Of a DNA stretch of 64,000 nt, positions 54,163 to 63,068 are shown in pieces. The translations under genes and the position numbers were made by a program. This stretch comes from Thermaerobacter subterraneus DSM 13965 (GTDB lineage: Bacteria; Bacillota; Sulfobacillia; Thermaerobacterales; Thermaerobacteraceae). The notes under the pieces are model-generated. The model had not been told where the DNA came from and searched no databases. It worked only from the letters and a program-made list of their open reading frames with translations. The stretch is from assembly GCF_000183545.2 (NCBI RefSeq), contig NZ_JH976535.1, forward strand, positions 2,295,837 through 2,359,836, read 5' to 3'. Position 1 is the first letter of the stretch. Each line of letters opens with the position of its first letter.

Positions 54163-55058
54163 CGGCGGCTCCCCCCCTCGCCGCCCGCCTGGTCAAAGAG
54201 GTTCAACTGGTGGACGCCGTCCCCGGGCGGGACGCCGTTCCCGGACGGCACGCTGTCGCCAGGCGGAACCCGGTCCCTGGAGCCGGCCGGTGGGGTCCCG
54301 CCCTCGGGCTCCCGGGTCGCAGCGGCTTCCTCCGCTGCGGCTCCCGCCGCGCCGGCCACCGGCCCGCCAGCGCTCCCCGCGGCCGCGGCGCTCCCCGCCG
54401 CCCAGGGTTCCTCGCCCGCCGGGACGCGGCGCCGGTCCGCCGCCGGGGCCGGCCCTTCCGCACCCGGCGGGTAGTGGGGCGCCACGTGGGCCGGGTCGAC
54501 CAGTTCCCGGTACTTGTCGATCACCTTCTTGAAATCGTGCCAGCACTCCCGCTTCAGGGCCGGGTTACGCAAGAGGGCCGCCGGGTGGTAGGTGGGCATG
54601 TACCAGACCCCGTCCCGGACGATCCACTGGCCGCGGGCCCGGCTGATGCGGGCGGCGGGGTCGACCAGCGCCTGCAGGGCGGTGGATCCCAGGAGCACCA
54701 CGATCACGGGCTGCACCAGCCACATCTGGGCCCGCAGGTTGGGCAGGCAGGCGGCCCGTTCTTCCGGGGTGGGGGTGCGGTTGCCGGGCGGCCGGCACTT
54801 GACGATGTTGGCGATGTAGACGTGGCGCTGCCGGTCGAACCCGCAAGCCGCCAGGATGCGGTCCAGCAGCTGGCCGGCCCGGCCGACGAAGGGCCGCCCC
54901 AGGCGGTCTTCGTCGGCCCCGGGCCCCTCGCCGATGAGCATCAGGCGGGCCGACGGGTTGCCGTCACCGAAGACCACCCCTCGGCACCCTGCCCGCAGGC
55001 CGCAGGCGGTGCAGCCTTTGACCACCTGCTCCAGCGTCGCCATGTCGTGGATGCGCAT
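54159..55058 (-). CDS. Family 4 (type 4) uracil-DNA glycosylase
   Basis: Thermostable Fe-S uracil-DNA glycosylase that removes deaminated cytosine products. 299 residues: cluster cysteines in CTAC (16, 19) and KCRPPGNRTPTPEERAAC, motif A GEGPGADEDRLGRPFVGRAG, motif B TYHPAALLRNP. About 85 residues of Ala/Gly/Pro-rich linker follow the domain and end in HQLNLFDQ, resembling the QL(S/D)LF sliding-clamp binding consensus (residues 284-288). ATG at 55058 chosen; ribosome site weak, and an ATG at 55043 is possible. Confidence 0.93.
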   Translation of the reverse strand: MRIHDMATLEQVVKGCTACGLRAGCRGVVFGDGNPSARLMLIGEGPGADEDRLGRPFVGRAGQLLDRILAACGFDRQRHVYIANIVKCRPPGNRTPTPEERAACLPNLRAQMWLVQPVIVVLLGSTALQALVDPAARISRARGQWIVRDGVWYMPTYHPAALLRNPALKRECWHDFKKVIDKYRELVDPAHVAPHYPPGAEGPAPAADRRRVPAGEEPWAAGSAAAAGSAGGPVAGAAGAAAEEAAATREPEGGTPPAGSRDRVPPGDSVPSGNGVPPGDGVHQLNLFDQAGGEGGSRR

Positions 55059-55173
55059 CAGCTCGGCTTCCGGTCGTGCCACGGTACCAGGCCGCCTCCT
55101 CCACCGGCTGCCGGTCCCCTCCCCGGCCACGGTCCCTCCACCACATGCCGGTTCGGCTCGCCGCGGGGATCGC

Positions 55174-56205
55174 CTACCTCGAGGGCCCGCCGGCCAGTCG
55201 GCCCGCCGGCCGGATCTCGCCCACCGTCTCACCCCGGGTGTTGGTCACCGCCACCCGGCCCCACCGCGCCTGGAGGGACCCGGCCCCCGGCGGCAGGAGG
55301 CCCAGCCGCCCCAGCAGGGCCAGAATGGCCACGGGCCGGGCGCGATCCTGGCCGTCGGCGATCTTCAGCGCCACGGCGTGCCCGGTGTCGAGGGCTCCGG
55401 CGTAATATCCCTCCGCCCCCACCTTGCCGATCCACGCCCCGCCCGTGGCTCGGATGACCTCGGTGTCGAACTGGCCGGCCCCGCGGATCATGGTGGGATG
55501 GGCGATCAGCGCCCGCCGAATCCGTTCCAGAGCCGGTCCCAGGTGGTCGAGACCGGGGGGCAAGAGGTCGGGGCGTCCCAGGTACCGGAACATGCGGGCC
55601 ACGTCCACCAGGGGCAAGGCAAAGGTGACCACCCCGCAGCCGTCCACCGCCTCGCGCCAGCGGGGACCGCCGGGCTCGAGACCCGTCAGGGCCGCCACCA
55701 GCTGGCGTACCGCCTGCTGCACCGGGTGGTCCGGCCGGTGGTAGCCCTCCACCGGCCAGCCCCGGTACCGCGCCAGTGCCAGCATGCCGGCGTGCTTCCC
55801 CGAACAGTTGTTGTGCAGCCGGGTGGGCTCGCCGCCCGCCGCCTTCAGGGCCTCGACGGCCGCGGGGCTCGACAGGGGGTGGGGCCCGCAGGCCAGGTGC
55901 TCCGGCCCCAGCCCCAGTTTGGCCAGCATGGCGGCCGCCCGTTCCACGTGCTCCGGTTCCCCGGCGTGGGAACCGCACATCAGCGCCACCTCGGCGTCAT
56001 CGAAGCCGAAGGCGCCGGCGGCACCCGCCGCCACCACCGCCAGGGCCTGGAAGGGCTTGAGGGTTGACCGCAGGAAGGTGATGTGCTCGGGATCGCCCAG
56101 GGCCGCCACCACCCGGCCCTGCTTGTCCACCACCACCGCGTGACCGGCATGGCGGCTCTCCACCCAGCCGCCCCGGGTCACTTCCACCAGCCATTCGGGT
56201 TCCAT
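55174..56205 (-). CDS. L-asparaginase, AnsA (Rhizobium etli) type
   Basis: Hydrolyses asparagine to aspartate and ammonia. 343 residues of the PF06089-type family, unrelated to EcAII. It has the SxxK catalytic pair (TFLRSTLKPFQAL), the Cys-x2-Lys zinc-site segment (HNNCSGKHAGML) and a later Cys (VDGCGVVTFALP), as known for R. etli asparaginase. Also MCGSHAGEPEH and MIRGAGQFDTEVI. ATG at 56205, GGAGA 7 bases upstream. Cytoplasmic; no signal peptide. Confidence 0.9.
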   Translation of the reverse strand: MEPEWLVEVTRGGWVESRHAGHAVVVDKQGRVVAALGDPEHITFLRSTLKPFQALAVVAAGAAGAFGFDDAEVALMCGSHAGEPEHVERAAAMLAKLGLGPEHLACGPHPLSSPAAVEALKAAGGEPTRLHNNCSGKHAGMLALARYRGWPVEGYHRPDHPVQQAVRQLVAALTGLEPGGPRWREAVDGCGVVTFALPLVDVARMFRYLGRPDLLPPGLDHLGPALERIRRALIAHPTMIRGAGQFDTEVIRATGGAWIGKVGAEGYYAGALDTGHAVALKIADGQDRARPVAILALLGRLGLLPPGAGSLQARWGRVAVTNTRGETVGEIRPAGRLAGGPSR

Positions 56206-56275
56206 GCCACCGTCTCCAATCGCCTTCGCACGGGTTTGTCCTGGATTGCCGGTTGGTCCTGGCTGCCGGCGGGTC

Positions 56276-56626
56276 CTAGATCTCGCGCAGGCCCAGGCTG
56301 ATCTCCAGCGCCAGGTTGACGCGGCGCATGGCGCCGGCATCCAGCCGTGCCACCCGCTCCAGCAGCCGCCGCTTGTCGATGGTGCGGATCTGCTCCAGGA
56401 GCACCACCGAGTCCTTTTCCAGCCCGTAGCTGCCCGCCGGCAGTTCCACGTGGGTGGGCAGCTTGGCCTTGTTGATCTGGGAGGTGATGGCCGCCACGAT
56501 GGTGGTCGGGCTGTACCGGTTGCCCACATCATTCTGGACGATCAGCACGGGACGGATGCCGCCCTGTTCGGACCCCACCACGGGGCTCAGGTCGGCGAAG
56601 AAGATGTCGCCGCGGCGGACGTCCAC
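56276..56626 (-). CDS. ndoA: mRNA interferase toxin NdoA/MazF
   Basis: 116-residue PemK/MazF ribonuclease cutting mRNA at specific short sequences. Starts [36 protein letters not shown] with the expected catalytic Arg and Thr region ([11 protein letters not shown]), and ends [10 protein letters not shown]. The GTG at 56626 has GGAGGG 8 bases upstream and gives the usual length; a GTG 6 codons upstream would overlap the antitoxin stop. It lies one base after the antitoxin stop, as in B. subtilis ndoAI-ndoA next to alr. Confidence 0.93.
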   Translation of the reverse strand: MDVRRGDIFFADLSPVVGSEQGGIRPVLIVQNDVGNRYSPTTIVAAITSQINKAKLPTHVELPAGSYGLEKDSVVLLEQIRTIDKRRLLERVARLDAGAMRRVNLALEISLGLREI

Positions 56627-56627
56627 G

Positions 56628-56846
56628 TCAACCGCCCTCCCCACCCCAATCCCAGCGCCGGGGTTCCAGTTCCCCGGGGAGCCACTCCTCTGCCAGCCGC
56701 TGGTTGAGGGGGCCCATCTCCTGATAGCCGCGGCGCAAGCCCTCCTCGGTGAAGTTGGACCCTGCCGTGCCCGCGCCGGTTCCTGCCGGCGGGGGAGAAG
56801 GCGTGGCCGCAGCGGCCACCGCCTGCCACTGGGCGTCTTCCGCCAC
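56628..56846 (-). CDS. NdoAI/EndoAI-like antitoxin, N-terminal domain degenerate
   Basis: 72 residues. The C-terminal half ([24 protein letters not shown]) matches the toxin-wrapping part of the EndoAI family, and the position between alr and ndoA is diagnostic. The N-terminal half ([26 protein letters not shown]) is Ala/Pro/Gly-rich and shows no ribbon-helix-helix pattern, so DNA binding and autoregulation may be lost. GTG at 56846 with AAGGGGTG 7 bases upstream. I see no better upstream start in this frame. Confidence 0.78.
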   Translation of the reverse strand: MAEDAQWQAVAAAATPSPPPAGTGAGTAGSNFTEEGLRRGYQEMGPLNQRLAEEWLPGELEPRRWDWGGEGG

Positions 56847-56935
56847 CGCCCATCACCCCTTGCGGTCCTCGCTCCCCGTGCTTGGACGAACCGGCGCCCG
56901 CCGGCCCGCCGGCTCCCTTCCCGCCACCGGCTCCC

Positions 56936-58120
56936 TCAGAGAAGGTGGGACAGGGGCGCCTGCGCCACGGGACGGCCCCCGCGTAAGTAGATGCGGGGAA
57001 CCCGCCGGCCGATGCCGGTCACCACCTCGTACCCGATGGTGTCCATCCAGCCGGCCATCTCGTCGGCGGTGATCTGCTCGCCGCCCTGGCGGCCGATCAG
57101 CACCACCTCGTCGCCCACGGCCACGGGGCCGGCATCGGTGACGTCGACCATCACCTGGTCCATGCAGACCCGGCCCACGATGGGCACCCGCCGGCCGCCC
57201 ACCAGCACCTGCCCGCGGTTGGACAGCGCCCGGCGCAGGCCGTCGGCGTATCCCACAGGCAGGGTGGCGATCCGGGAGCGGCGGCGGGTGACAAAGGTGG
57301 CCCCGTAGCTGATGGGAGTCCCCGGCGGCACCTCCTTGACCAGGGCAACCCGGGTCTTCCACGCCAGGGCCGGCTGGAGGCCGAAGGCCGCCACCGCCCC
57401 GGGGAAGGGTTCCAGCCCGTACAGGGCGATGCCCGGCCGCACCAGGTCGTACCGGGCCCCGGGCAGCCGCAGCAGGGCGGCGCTGTTGGCAGCGTGCCGC
57501 AAGCCCGGCCGCAGGCCGCGTTCGTCCAGGGCCTGGAGCACCCGGTCGAAGCGACCGAGCTGGTCTTCGGTCAAGGGAGCCTCGGGGTCGTCGGCCGTGG
57601 CCAGGTGGGTGAAGACGCCGGCCACCTCCAGGCCGCCCAGGCCGGCGATGCGGGCGACGACCTCCGCCAGCCGGGGCTGGTCCCAGCGCAGGCCCAGACG
57701 CCCCATGCCCGTGTCGATCTTGATGTGGACCCGCACCTTGCGGCCGTCCCGCCGGGCGGCCTCGGCCAGGGCACGGGCCTCCTCCTCGCTGCTGACCGCC
57801 AGCTCCAGCTCATAACGCAGGGCCAGGGCGTATTGCCAGGGCGGGGTCCAGCCCATGACCAGGATGGGGCAAGCGATGGCGGACTGCCGCAGGTGAACGC
57901 CTTCTTCCACTACGGCCACGGCCAGGCGCCGGGCGCCGTGGGCCAGGGCGGTGCGGGCGACCATCACCGCACCGTGGCCGTAACCATCGGCTTTGACCAC
58001 CGCCATGAGCTGCGCGGGGGCGGCCAGCCGCTGGAGGGTCTGCACGTTGTGGGCGATGGCGTCCAGGTCGACTTCCACCCAGGTGGGGCGCACCGGCCGC
58101 CCCCGGCCCGGCCCTTCCAA
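56936..58120 (-). CDS. alr: Alanine racemase
   Basis: PLP enzyme making D-alanine for peptidoglycan. 394 residues from a TTG at 58120: GGAGGAGTGGCC upstream and the family start RPTWVEVDLDAIAHNVQ just inside. PLP lysine in AVVKADGYGHGAVMVA, substrate-site Tyr in PISYGATFVT, and CMDQVMVDVTD. A GTG two codons upstream (58126) is equally in frame. First gene of alr-antitoxin-ndoA. Confidence 0.95.
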   Translation of the reverse strand: MEGPGRGRPVRPTWVEVDLDAIAHNVQTLQRLAAPAQLMAVVKADGYGHGAVMVARTALAHGARRLAVAVVEEGVHLRQSAIACPILVMGWTPPWQYALALRYELELAVSSEEEARALAEAARRDGRKVRVHIKIDTGMGRLGLRWDQPRLAEVVARIAGLGGLEVAGVFTHLATADDPEAPLTEDQLGRFDRVLQALDERGLRPGLRHAANSAALLRLPGARYDLVRPGIALYGLEPFPGAVAAFGLQPALAWKTRVALVKEVPPGTPISYGATFVTRRRSRIATLPVGYADGLRRALSNRGQVLVGGRRVPIVGRVCMDQVMVDVTDAGPVAVGDEVVLIGRQGGEQITADEMAGWMDTIGYEVVTGIGRRVPRIYLRGGRPVAQAPLSHLL

Positions 58121-58357
58121 GGCCACTCCTCCTCCGCTGGCGGTGACGTGGTCGAAACGGCGCCGCCGGTGGCCCTCCCCGGCCACCGCCGCACCTCAAT
58201 GGGTTCGCCGGTCCGGCCCGGGACCCTGTCGCCGGCGGCGGCAAGTCCCGCCGGCGGCCGTCTCGCCGTCACAGCTTCCCCAGCGGTCCGCAAGGCAGGC
58301 CGGCCACCGGGCCATCCCAAGAGGCGGCCGGCCAAGCGGCCGGACTCCCCGGCCGTC

Positions 58358-60403
58358 TCAGCCGGCCAGCGGCGGCCGCAACCACGCCACTCCCGGCACG
58401 CCCAGGGCTTCGGCGCTGCGGGGCAGCCCGCGCCGGACCCGTTGCAAGGCGGCGGGGAGCCGGGCGATGACCTCCGTAGCCTGGACGGGGACGCCGGCCG
58501 CAGGCGCTGCCAGTTCCCCCGCCAGGGCGTGGAGGAACACGGCCGCCAAGGCGGCGGCCAGAGGTTCGAGCCCCTGGGCCAGCATGGCACCCACGATGCC
58601 GGCCAGGGCGTCGCCCATGCCGGCGCTGGCCATGCCCGGGTGGCCGCGGGTGCAGGCGTACAGATCGCCCGCCGGCCCGGCAACCAGGGTGCCGGCCCCT
58701 TTGAGGACGGCCACCGCTCCCGACCGGCGGGCCAGCTCAAGGGCCGCCAGGGGCCGCCGGGCTTGCACCTGGGCCGTGGTCCAGCCCAGCAGCCGCGCCG
58801 CTTCGCCGGGATGGGGCGTCAGGACCAGCGGGAAGGATCCCGGCCGCTCCCGCAGGCGGTCGATGCCCAGGCGGGCCGCCAGGTTGAGCCCGTCGGCGTC
58901 CAGAACGGTGGGCGGGAACGCCGGGACACCGGCAGGCGAACCAGCCCCGGGCCCAGGATCTTCGGGCCCGCGGGTAGCGGGCGGACCGTCGAGTCCAAGC
59001 CATCCGGCCAGGCAGGCCGCCGCCCCCGGGCTTTGGCCCAGCCCCGGGCCGATGACCCGAACCACCCGGCCGCGGCGCTCCCCTTCCCGCTGCGCCAGCG
59101 CGGTGGCGGCCGCCGCATCCCACTCGCCGCCGGTTGTGGCGGGAAGGGCCCAGGTCATGATCTCCGGGCGGTGGACCGCGGCCTCGGCCCGCACCGGGGC
59201 GGGCACGGCCAGGGTCACGGTGCCCGCCCCGGCCTGCAGGGCGGCCGTGCCCGCCAGGACCGCGGCCCCGACCTGGCCCGGGCGGCCGCCGGCCACGACG
59301 ACGTGCCCCGCCCAGCCCTTGTGGGCATCCCAGGGCCGGTGGGGCAGGAGGGCCGCCACGGAGGCCGCCTCGAGGACGCGGGCGGAGGGAAATCCTTCGC
59401 TGCCGCCGCCGGGCGCGCCGGCTTCCGTCTCACTGCCCGTCCCACCCGCGCCTGTGCCGGTCTCCTGCGGCCAGCCGATGTCGGCTACGAAGACCTGCCC
59501 GGCCCGTTCCGGGCCCTGGCCGAGCAAGAGGCCCCACTTGGCCGCCGCGAAGGTGACGGTCCAGGTGGCGCGCGGCACCACCGGCGCCGCCTCCCCGGTG
59601 TCGGCGTCAAGGCCCGAGGGCAAGTCCAGGGCGAAGACCGGCACCCCCGCAGCTCCCACCACCTGAAGGGCCCGGGCGGCCAGGGGACGCAGGGCACCCC
59701 GCACACCCACGCCCAGCAGGGCATCGACCACCACCCGGGCGCGGGCGACGGCGGCTTCCAGGTGGTAGAAGAACGCGTCCGCCGCCGGCACCACCCCGCC
59801 CTCCGCCCCAGGGTTCTGGCGGGCTTCCTGCCGGGCGCCCGGGGCCGGTTCGCCCGCCAGCGCGATCGCCGGCACGCCCGAACGGGCCAGCAACGACCAT
59901 TGAACCGCCGCCTCGCCCCGCAACCGGGCAGGCTCCGCCAGCAGGAAGACCTTCACCGCGGCAGGCCCCGCCCAGCGGGCCACCCAGCGGGCCAGCACCA
60001 TCCCGTCGCCGCCGTTGTTCCCGCCGCCGGCCAGCACCACCACGGGCTCCCGCGGCGAAAAGGGGCCTGCCACCTTCCAGAGCAGGGTGGCCGCCGTGCG
60101 CCCCGCCGTCTCCATGAGCACCGGGCCGCCCAGCCCGGCTTCGGCGGCCAGGCGGTCGCCGCGCCGGACCGCTGCAGCGGAGAGGATCCACACCCCTGCA
60201 GGGCGGGGTTCCGCTTCCAGGGCGGTACGGCCGCCCGGTGCGACGCCGGTGGCGGAAACCCCTGTCGCAGCCGCCGGCGGCTGTCCAGGAAGCGAGGCTG
60301 CCCCTCCCGGCATCCCGGATGCCCGGCCGGGTGTGGCCGGCATCCCGGCTGCGGGACCTGCAAATTCTGGCCCTGCGGTTCCGGCCGGTTCTTCCGCCGT
60401 CAC
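58358..60403 (-). CDS. nnrD: Bifunctional NAD(P)H-hydrate epimerase / dehydratase
   Basis: Repairs damaged NAD(P)HX: the N-terminal YjeF-type epimerase interconverts R and S forms, the C-terminal ribokinase-like ADP/ATP-dependent dehydratase regenerates NAD(P)H. 681 residues: ~70 residue low-complexity N-terminus; epimerase (LAAEAGLGGPVLMETAGRTAA, LAGGGNNGGDGMVLARW, LDLPSGLDADTG); dehydratase (HKGWAGHVVVAGG, VLDADGLNL, LTPHPGEAARLLG, GHPGMASAGMGDALAGIV). GTG at 60403 overlaps the acpS stop (GTGA) with GGAGG 7 bases upstream. Paired with acpS as in many Firmicutes. Confidence 0.95.
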   Translation of the reverse strand: MTAEEPAGTAGPEFAGPAAGMPATPGRASGMPGGAASLPGQPPAAATGVSATGVAPGGRTALEAEPRPAGVWILSAAAVRRGDRLAAEAGLGGPVLMETAGRTAATLLWKVAGPFSPREPVVVLAGGGNNGGDGMVLARWVARWAGPAAVKVFLLAEPARLRGEAAVQWSLLARSGVPAIALAGEPAPGARQEARQNPGAEGGVVPAADAFFYHLEAAVARARVVVDALLGVGVRGALRPLAARALQVVGAAGVPVFALDLPSGLDADTGEAAPVVPRATWTVTFAAAKWGLLLGQGPERAGQVFVADIGWPQETGTGAGGTGSETEAGAPGGGSEGFPSARVLEAASVAALLPHRPWDAHKGWAGHVVVAGGRPGQVGAAVLAGTAALQAGAGTVTLAVPAPVRAEAAVHRPEIMTWALPATTGGEWDAAAATALAQREGERRGRVVRVIGPGLGQSPGAAACLAGWLGLDGPPATRGPEDPGPGAGSPAGVPAFPPTVLDADGLNLAARLGIDRLRERPGSFPLVLTPHPGEAARLLGWTTAQVQARRPLAALELARRSGAVAVLKGAGTLVAGPAGDLYACTRGHPGMASAGMGDALAGIVGAMLAQGLEPLAAALAAVFLHALAGELAAPAAGVPVQATEVIARLPAALQRVRRGLPRSAEALGVPGVAWLRPPLAG

Positions 60404-60798
60404 GGCCGTCCCTCCCCGGGGCCGGTCCCTTCCAGGATCACCTGGGCCACCGCCCACTGGCCGTCGTGGGAGAGGCTGAGGTGGATGCGCCGGACGCCGG
60501 CCGCCCGGGCCAGGGCGGACGCCCGGCCCGCGACCTCCAGCCACGGGCGGCCCCCCTCGTCCTGGCGGACCCGGATGTCCCGCCAGCGCAACCCCCGCAG
60601 GCCCGTGCCCAAGGCCTTGGCGAAGGCCTCCTTGGCCGCCCAGCGGGCCGCCAGGCGCCGGGCCCTGTGGGGCCCGGTGCCGGCGGCGGCCAGCTCGTCC
60701 GGAGAGAAGACCCGCTCCGCCCAGCGCCACCCCCGGCGGCGCAGGATGGCTTCGATGCGCTCCACCTGCACGATGTCGATCCCGGTCCCCACGATCAC
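60400..60798 (-). CDS. acpS: Holo-[acyl-carrier-protein] synthase
   Basis: Transfers phosphopantetheine from CoA to ACP. 132 residues: GTGIDIVQVERIEAIL (metal-binding Asp), RWAAKEAFAKALGTGLRGL (Glu and Lys of the active site) and IHLSLSHDGQWAVAQVIL. GTG at 60798, GGGGAG 8 bases upstream. Precedes nnrD with overlap. Confidence 0.96.
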   Translation of the reverse strand: MIVGTGIDIVQVERIEAILRRRGWRWAERVFSPDELAAAGTGPHRARRLAARWAAKEAFAKALGTGLRGLRWRDIRVRQDEGGRPWLEVAGRASALARAAGVRRIHLSLSHDGQWAVAQVILEGTGPGEGRP

Positions 60799-61185
60799 GC
60801 CCTTCGCTCCCCTCTCTCCTCTTTCTAGCGCAGCGGGCGGCCCGGTAAAAGGTACCGGGAACGGGAGACCGGGCGGTCCGGGGTGAAACGGCCCTGCCAG
60901 GGAGCGCGCTGCCCCTCCGGCGAGCGGGTGGGGCTGCAGTGCGGGTTCCCGGCCGTGGACGCCTCGAGCGGTCCCGCCCGGCCGGTGCACCCGCCATAGG
61001 CGGAGCGCCCTTCCCGTCAACTGCGGGAAGGGCGCTCGGCAGCATGGTGACGGTTGGCCCGGCTCACCCGCCGGGCTGGTTTTTGCGGTGACGTCGCCAG
61101 GCCTACTCTGCCGGACCTCCCCTGGCTGCCGGCTGAGCATCCTGCTCCTGCGGCGGCTTCCGATGGTCTGGCCGCAAGCTCCCGC
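60799..61185. other. Intergenic region between the propeller gene and acpS
   Basis: About 390 bases with no supported gene. It contains the hairpin at 61003-61037 and, by position, the acpS promoter, which I cannot identify. Confidence 0.35.
61003..61037 (-). terminator. Hairpin downstream of the propeller-cytochrome gene
   Basis: Perfect 14-bp stem (GAGCGCCCTTCCCG and CGGGAAGGGCGCTC) with a 7-base loop, 149 bases after the stop. No T-run follows, so termination is uncertain. Confidence 0.5.
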
Positions 61186-62823
61186 CTAAGGCATGGCGGG
61201 ATCGTCGTCGTACCCCTTGGCCGGGTCCAACGGCTTTTCGATCTGGAGCTCGGTCTTGATGTTGAGGCTACGGTGCTGGTCGCTCTTGAGATACTCGGCG
61301 ATGATCTTGGCCTCCTGGTCGTTGATGGGAGCCCCGTTGCCCCGCATCTTCTCCACGATGGCGTCCCACTGGTCACCCCGGGCGTTGTTGCGGATGATGC
61401 GGCCCACGTCGTGGCAGATCGTGCACTTCTGGAAGAATAACGCCTCGGCCTCCGAGCGGGGCTCCGGCATCACCAGCCTGGCGGCCTTGGCGATGACCTC
61501 CTTGGCCTGGTCCTTGTTCTCCTGCCACCGGGCGATGACGTCCGGCGGGACGTTGGACTTCAGCGCCAGGCCGTTCGGGTTGAGGCCCACCGTCACGGTG
61601 TTGACGCGCTCCATCTTCTCCACATCGATGATGGAGATCGAGTTGGCGCCCCAGTTGGTGACGTAGGCGGTCTTCCCGTCCGGCGAGAAGTAGATCCAGT
61701 GCGGGTTCTGGACGACCGGGATCTCCTTGATGACCTCGAAGGTCTCGAAGTCCAGCACGCTGATGTGCTGGGCGCCGTTGTGGTTCACCCACACGTTGCC
61801 GTCGGGACCGTAGTAGGCGATGTTGGCCCCGCCCCCCGTCTTCACGGTCTTGATCAGCTGGCCCTTGTCCGCATCGATGAAGGAGAAGGAGCCGTCGGAA
61901 CGGTTGCCGGTGGAGATGACGTGGGTCTTGCCCAGGAACTCCACGTTCACCGGCTTGGGCACGTTCCCGACCCGGTGGACGATCTGGTCCGTCGCCGTGT
62001 CGATGATGATCACTTCATCATCCAGGGTATTGGCGACGGCCACGTACTTGCCGTCGGCCGACATCCCCAGGCCGCTGCCGGAACCGCTGCCGTAGTCCGT
62101 GTTCGTCCGGTTGATGTGGTCGACCTTCCAGTTCTCCAGGTCGATGACCGCCACCCGCGTGTCGGCCTGCAGGCTCACGTACGCTTTCTTGCTGTCGGGC
62201 GTGACCACCACGTCCCGCGGCTTCTTCCCGACCTCCACCACGCGCAACAGCCGAGGGTCCTTGGCATCCAGAACGGCCACGGCGCCCGAGCCGTTCAGCG
62301 TGACCAGCACGTACCGGCCATCCGGCGTCATGCCCATGTGCAGCGGCCCCGCCGGCTTGCCGTCGGCCGACTTGGGCAGGTCGATGCGGCGTACCTTGTT
62401 GCCGTTCTCCGTGTCGATGGCCGCCACCCAGTCGCCGTAGCGGATGGTCACCAGCACCCAGCGCTGGTCCTTGGTAATGTAGGGGTGGTGCGGTACCCCG
62501 CCCTCGGTGCGGATGAACTGCACCGGCTCGCCCGTGGCCAGGTCGACCACGGTGACACCCTGGCTCACCTCGTCGGCGACGTAGAGCCAGCCGTTACCGT
62601 CCCACTTGGGATCGAGTTCCGGCCCGGCAGCGTTCTGGGACTCGTACCAGCGCACCTCGTAGTTGGGATCGATGGTCGCAGCCGGGGTCATCACCCCGCC
62701 GCACGCGGCGAGAAAGAGCGATGCGGCCACCAGCCCGGCCAGGCCAAGGCGGGTGGCCCCATGCGAGCCGGGACGTACGCGAACACGGCATGGCTCCACG
62801 GACGCGTGACGGTGCCCTCCCAT
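61186..62823 (-). CDS. Lipoprotein with YVTN-type beta-propeller and C-terminal cytochrome c domain
   Basis: 545 residues. N-terminal signal with lipobox (LAGLVAASLFLAAC-G), so anchored outside the membrane. Residues ~55-430 are WD/YVTN-like beta-propeller blades, with repeats such as GMTPDGRYVLVTLNGSGAVAVLD and YFSPDGKTAYVTNWGANSISIID. The C-terminus has one heme c site CTICH and a likely axial Met in KMRGNGAPINDQE, a mono-heme cytochrome. This resembles the cytochrome cd1/NirF-like propeller families, but the electron partner and substrate are unknown and no nir genes are present. ATG at 62823 with AAGGGGG 10 bases upstream. Next upstream gene is a TauE permease. Confidence 0.85.
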   Translation of the reverse strand: MGGHRHASVEPCRVRVRPGSHGATRLGLAGLVAASLFLAACGGVMTPAATIDPNYEVRWYESQNAAGPELDPKWDGNGWLYVADEVSQGVTVVDLATGEPVQFIRTEGGVPHHPYITKDQRWVLVTIRYGDWVAAIDTENGNKVRRIDLPKSADGKPAGPLHMGMTPDGRYVLVTLNGSGAVAVLDAKDPRLLRVVEVGKKPRDVVVTPDSKKAYVSLQADTRVAVIDLENWKVDHINRTNTDYGSGSGSGLGMSADGKYVAVANTLDDEVIIIDTATDQIVHRVGNVPKPVNVEFLGKTHVISTGNRSDGSFSFIDADKGQLIKTVKTGGGANIAYYGPDGNVWVNHNGAQHISVLDFETFEVIKEIPVVQNPHWIYFSPDGKTAYVTNWGANSISIIDVEKMERVNTVTVGLNPNGLALKSNVPPDVIARWQENKDQAKEVIAKAARLVMPEPRSEAEALFFQKCTICHDVGRIIRNNARGDQWDAIVEKMRGNGAPINDQEAKIIAEYLKSDQHRSLNIKTELQIEKPLDPAKGYDDDPAMP

Positions 62824-62945
62824 GATCGACGGACCCCCTTCAAGGCACGACACTGCCGCGGAGAACCAGCGCCTTGGACGCACAGGCCTGAGATGTTCAG
62901 GGCATCGCTGGCCCGCAGGCAGCCGGTCACCGCGGCATCGAAGCT

Positions 62946-62995
62946 CCGTATCACTTGCACTTCCGTATCACTTGCACTTCCATATCACTTGCACC
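62946..62995. repeat. Three tandem 17-bp repeats upstream of the propeller gene
   Basis: Unit CCGTATCACTTGCACTT at 62946-62962 and 62963-62979, and a third copy (CCATATCACTTGCAC...) from 62980. They are AT-richer than the surroundings and lie about 120-170 bases upstream of the propeller start and 75 bases after the TauE stop. They could bind a regulator, or be a replication-slippage product. Confidence 0.75.
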
Positions 62996-63068
62996 GTATT
63001 CGGTGTTGGCTTCGGTGTTGGCGACCGAAATCCTCTTGCGATGAGGCCTGCCCGGCCGGCACAATCTG

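Noticed and set aside
62946-62995. Tandem repeats as a CRISPR array
   Set aside because: Units are directly adjacent without spacers, only three copies, and no cas genes are present.
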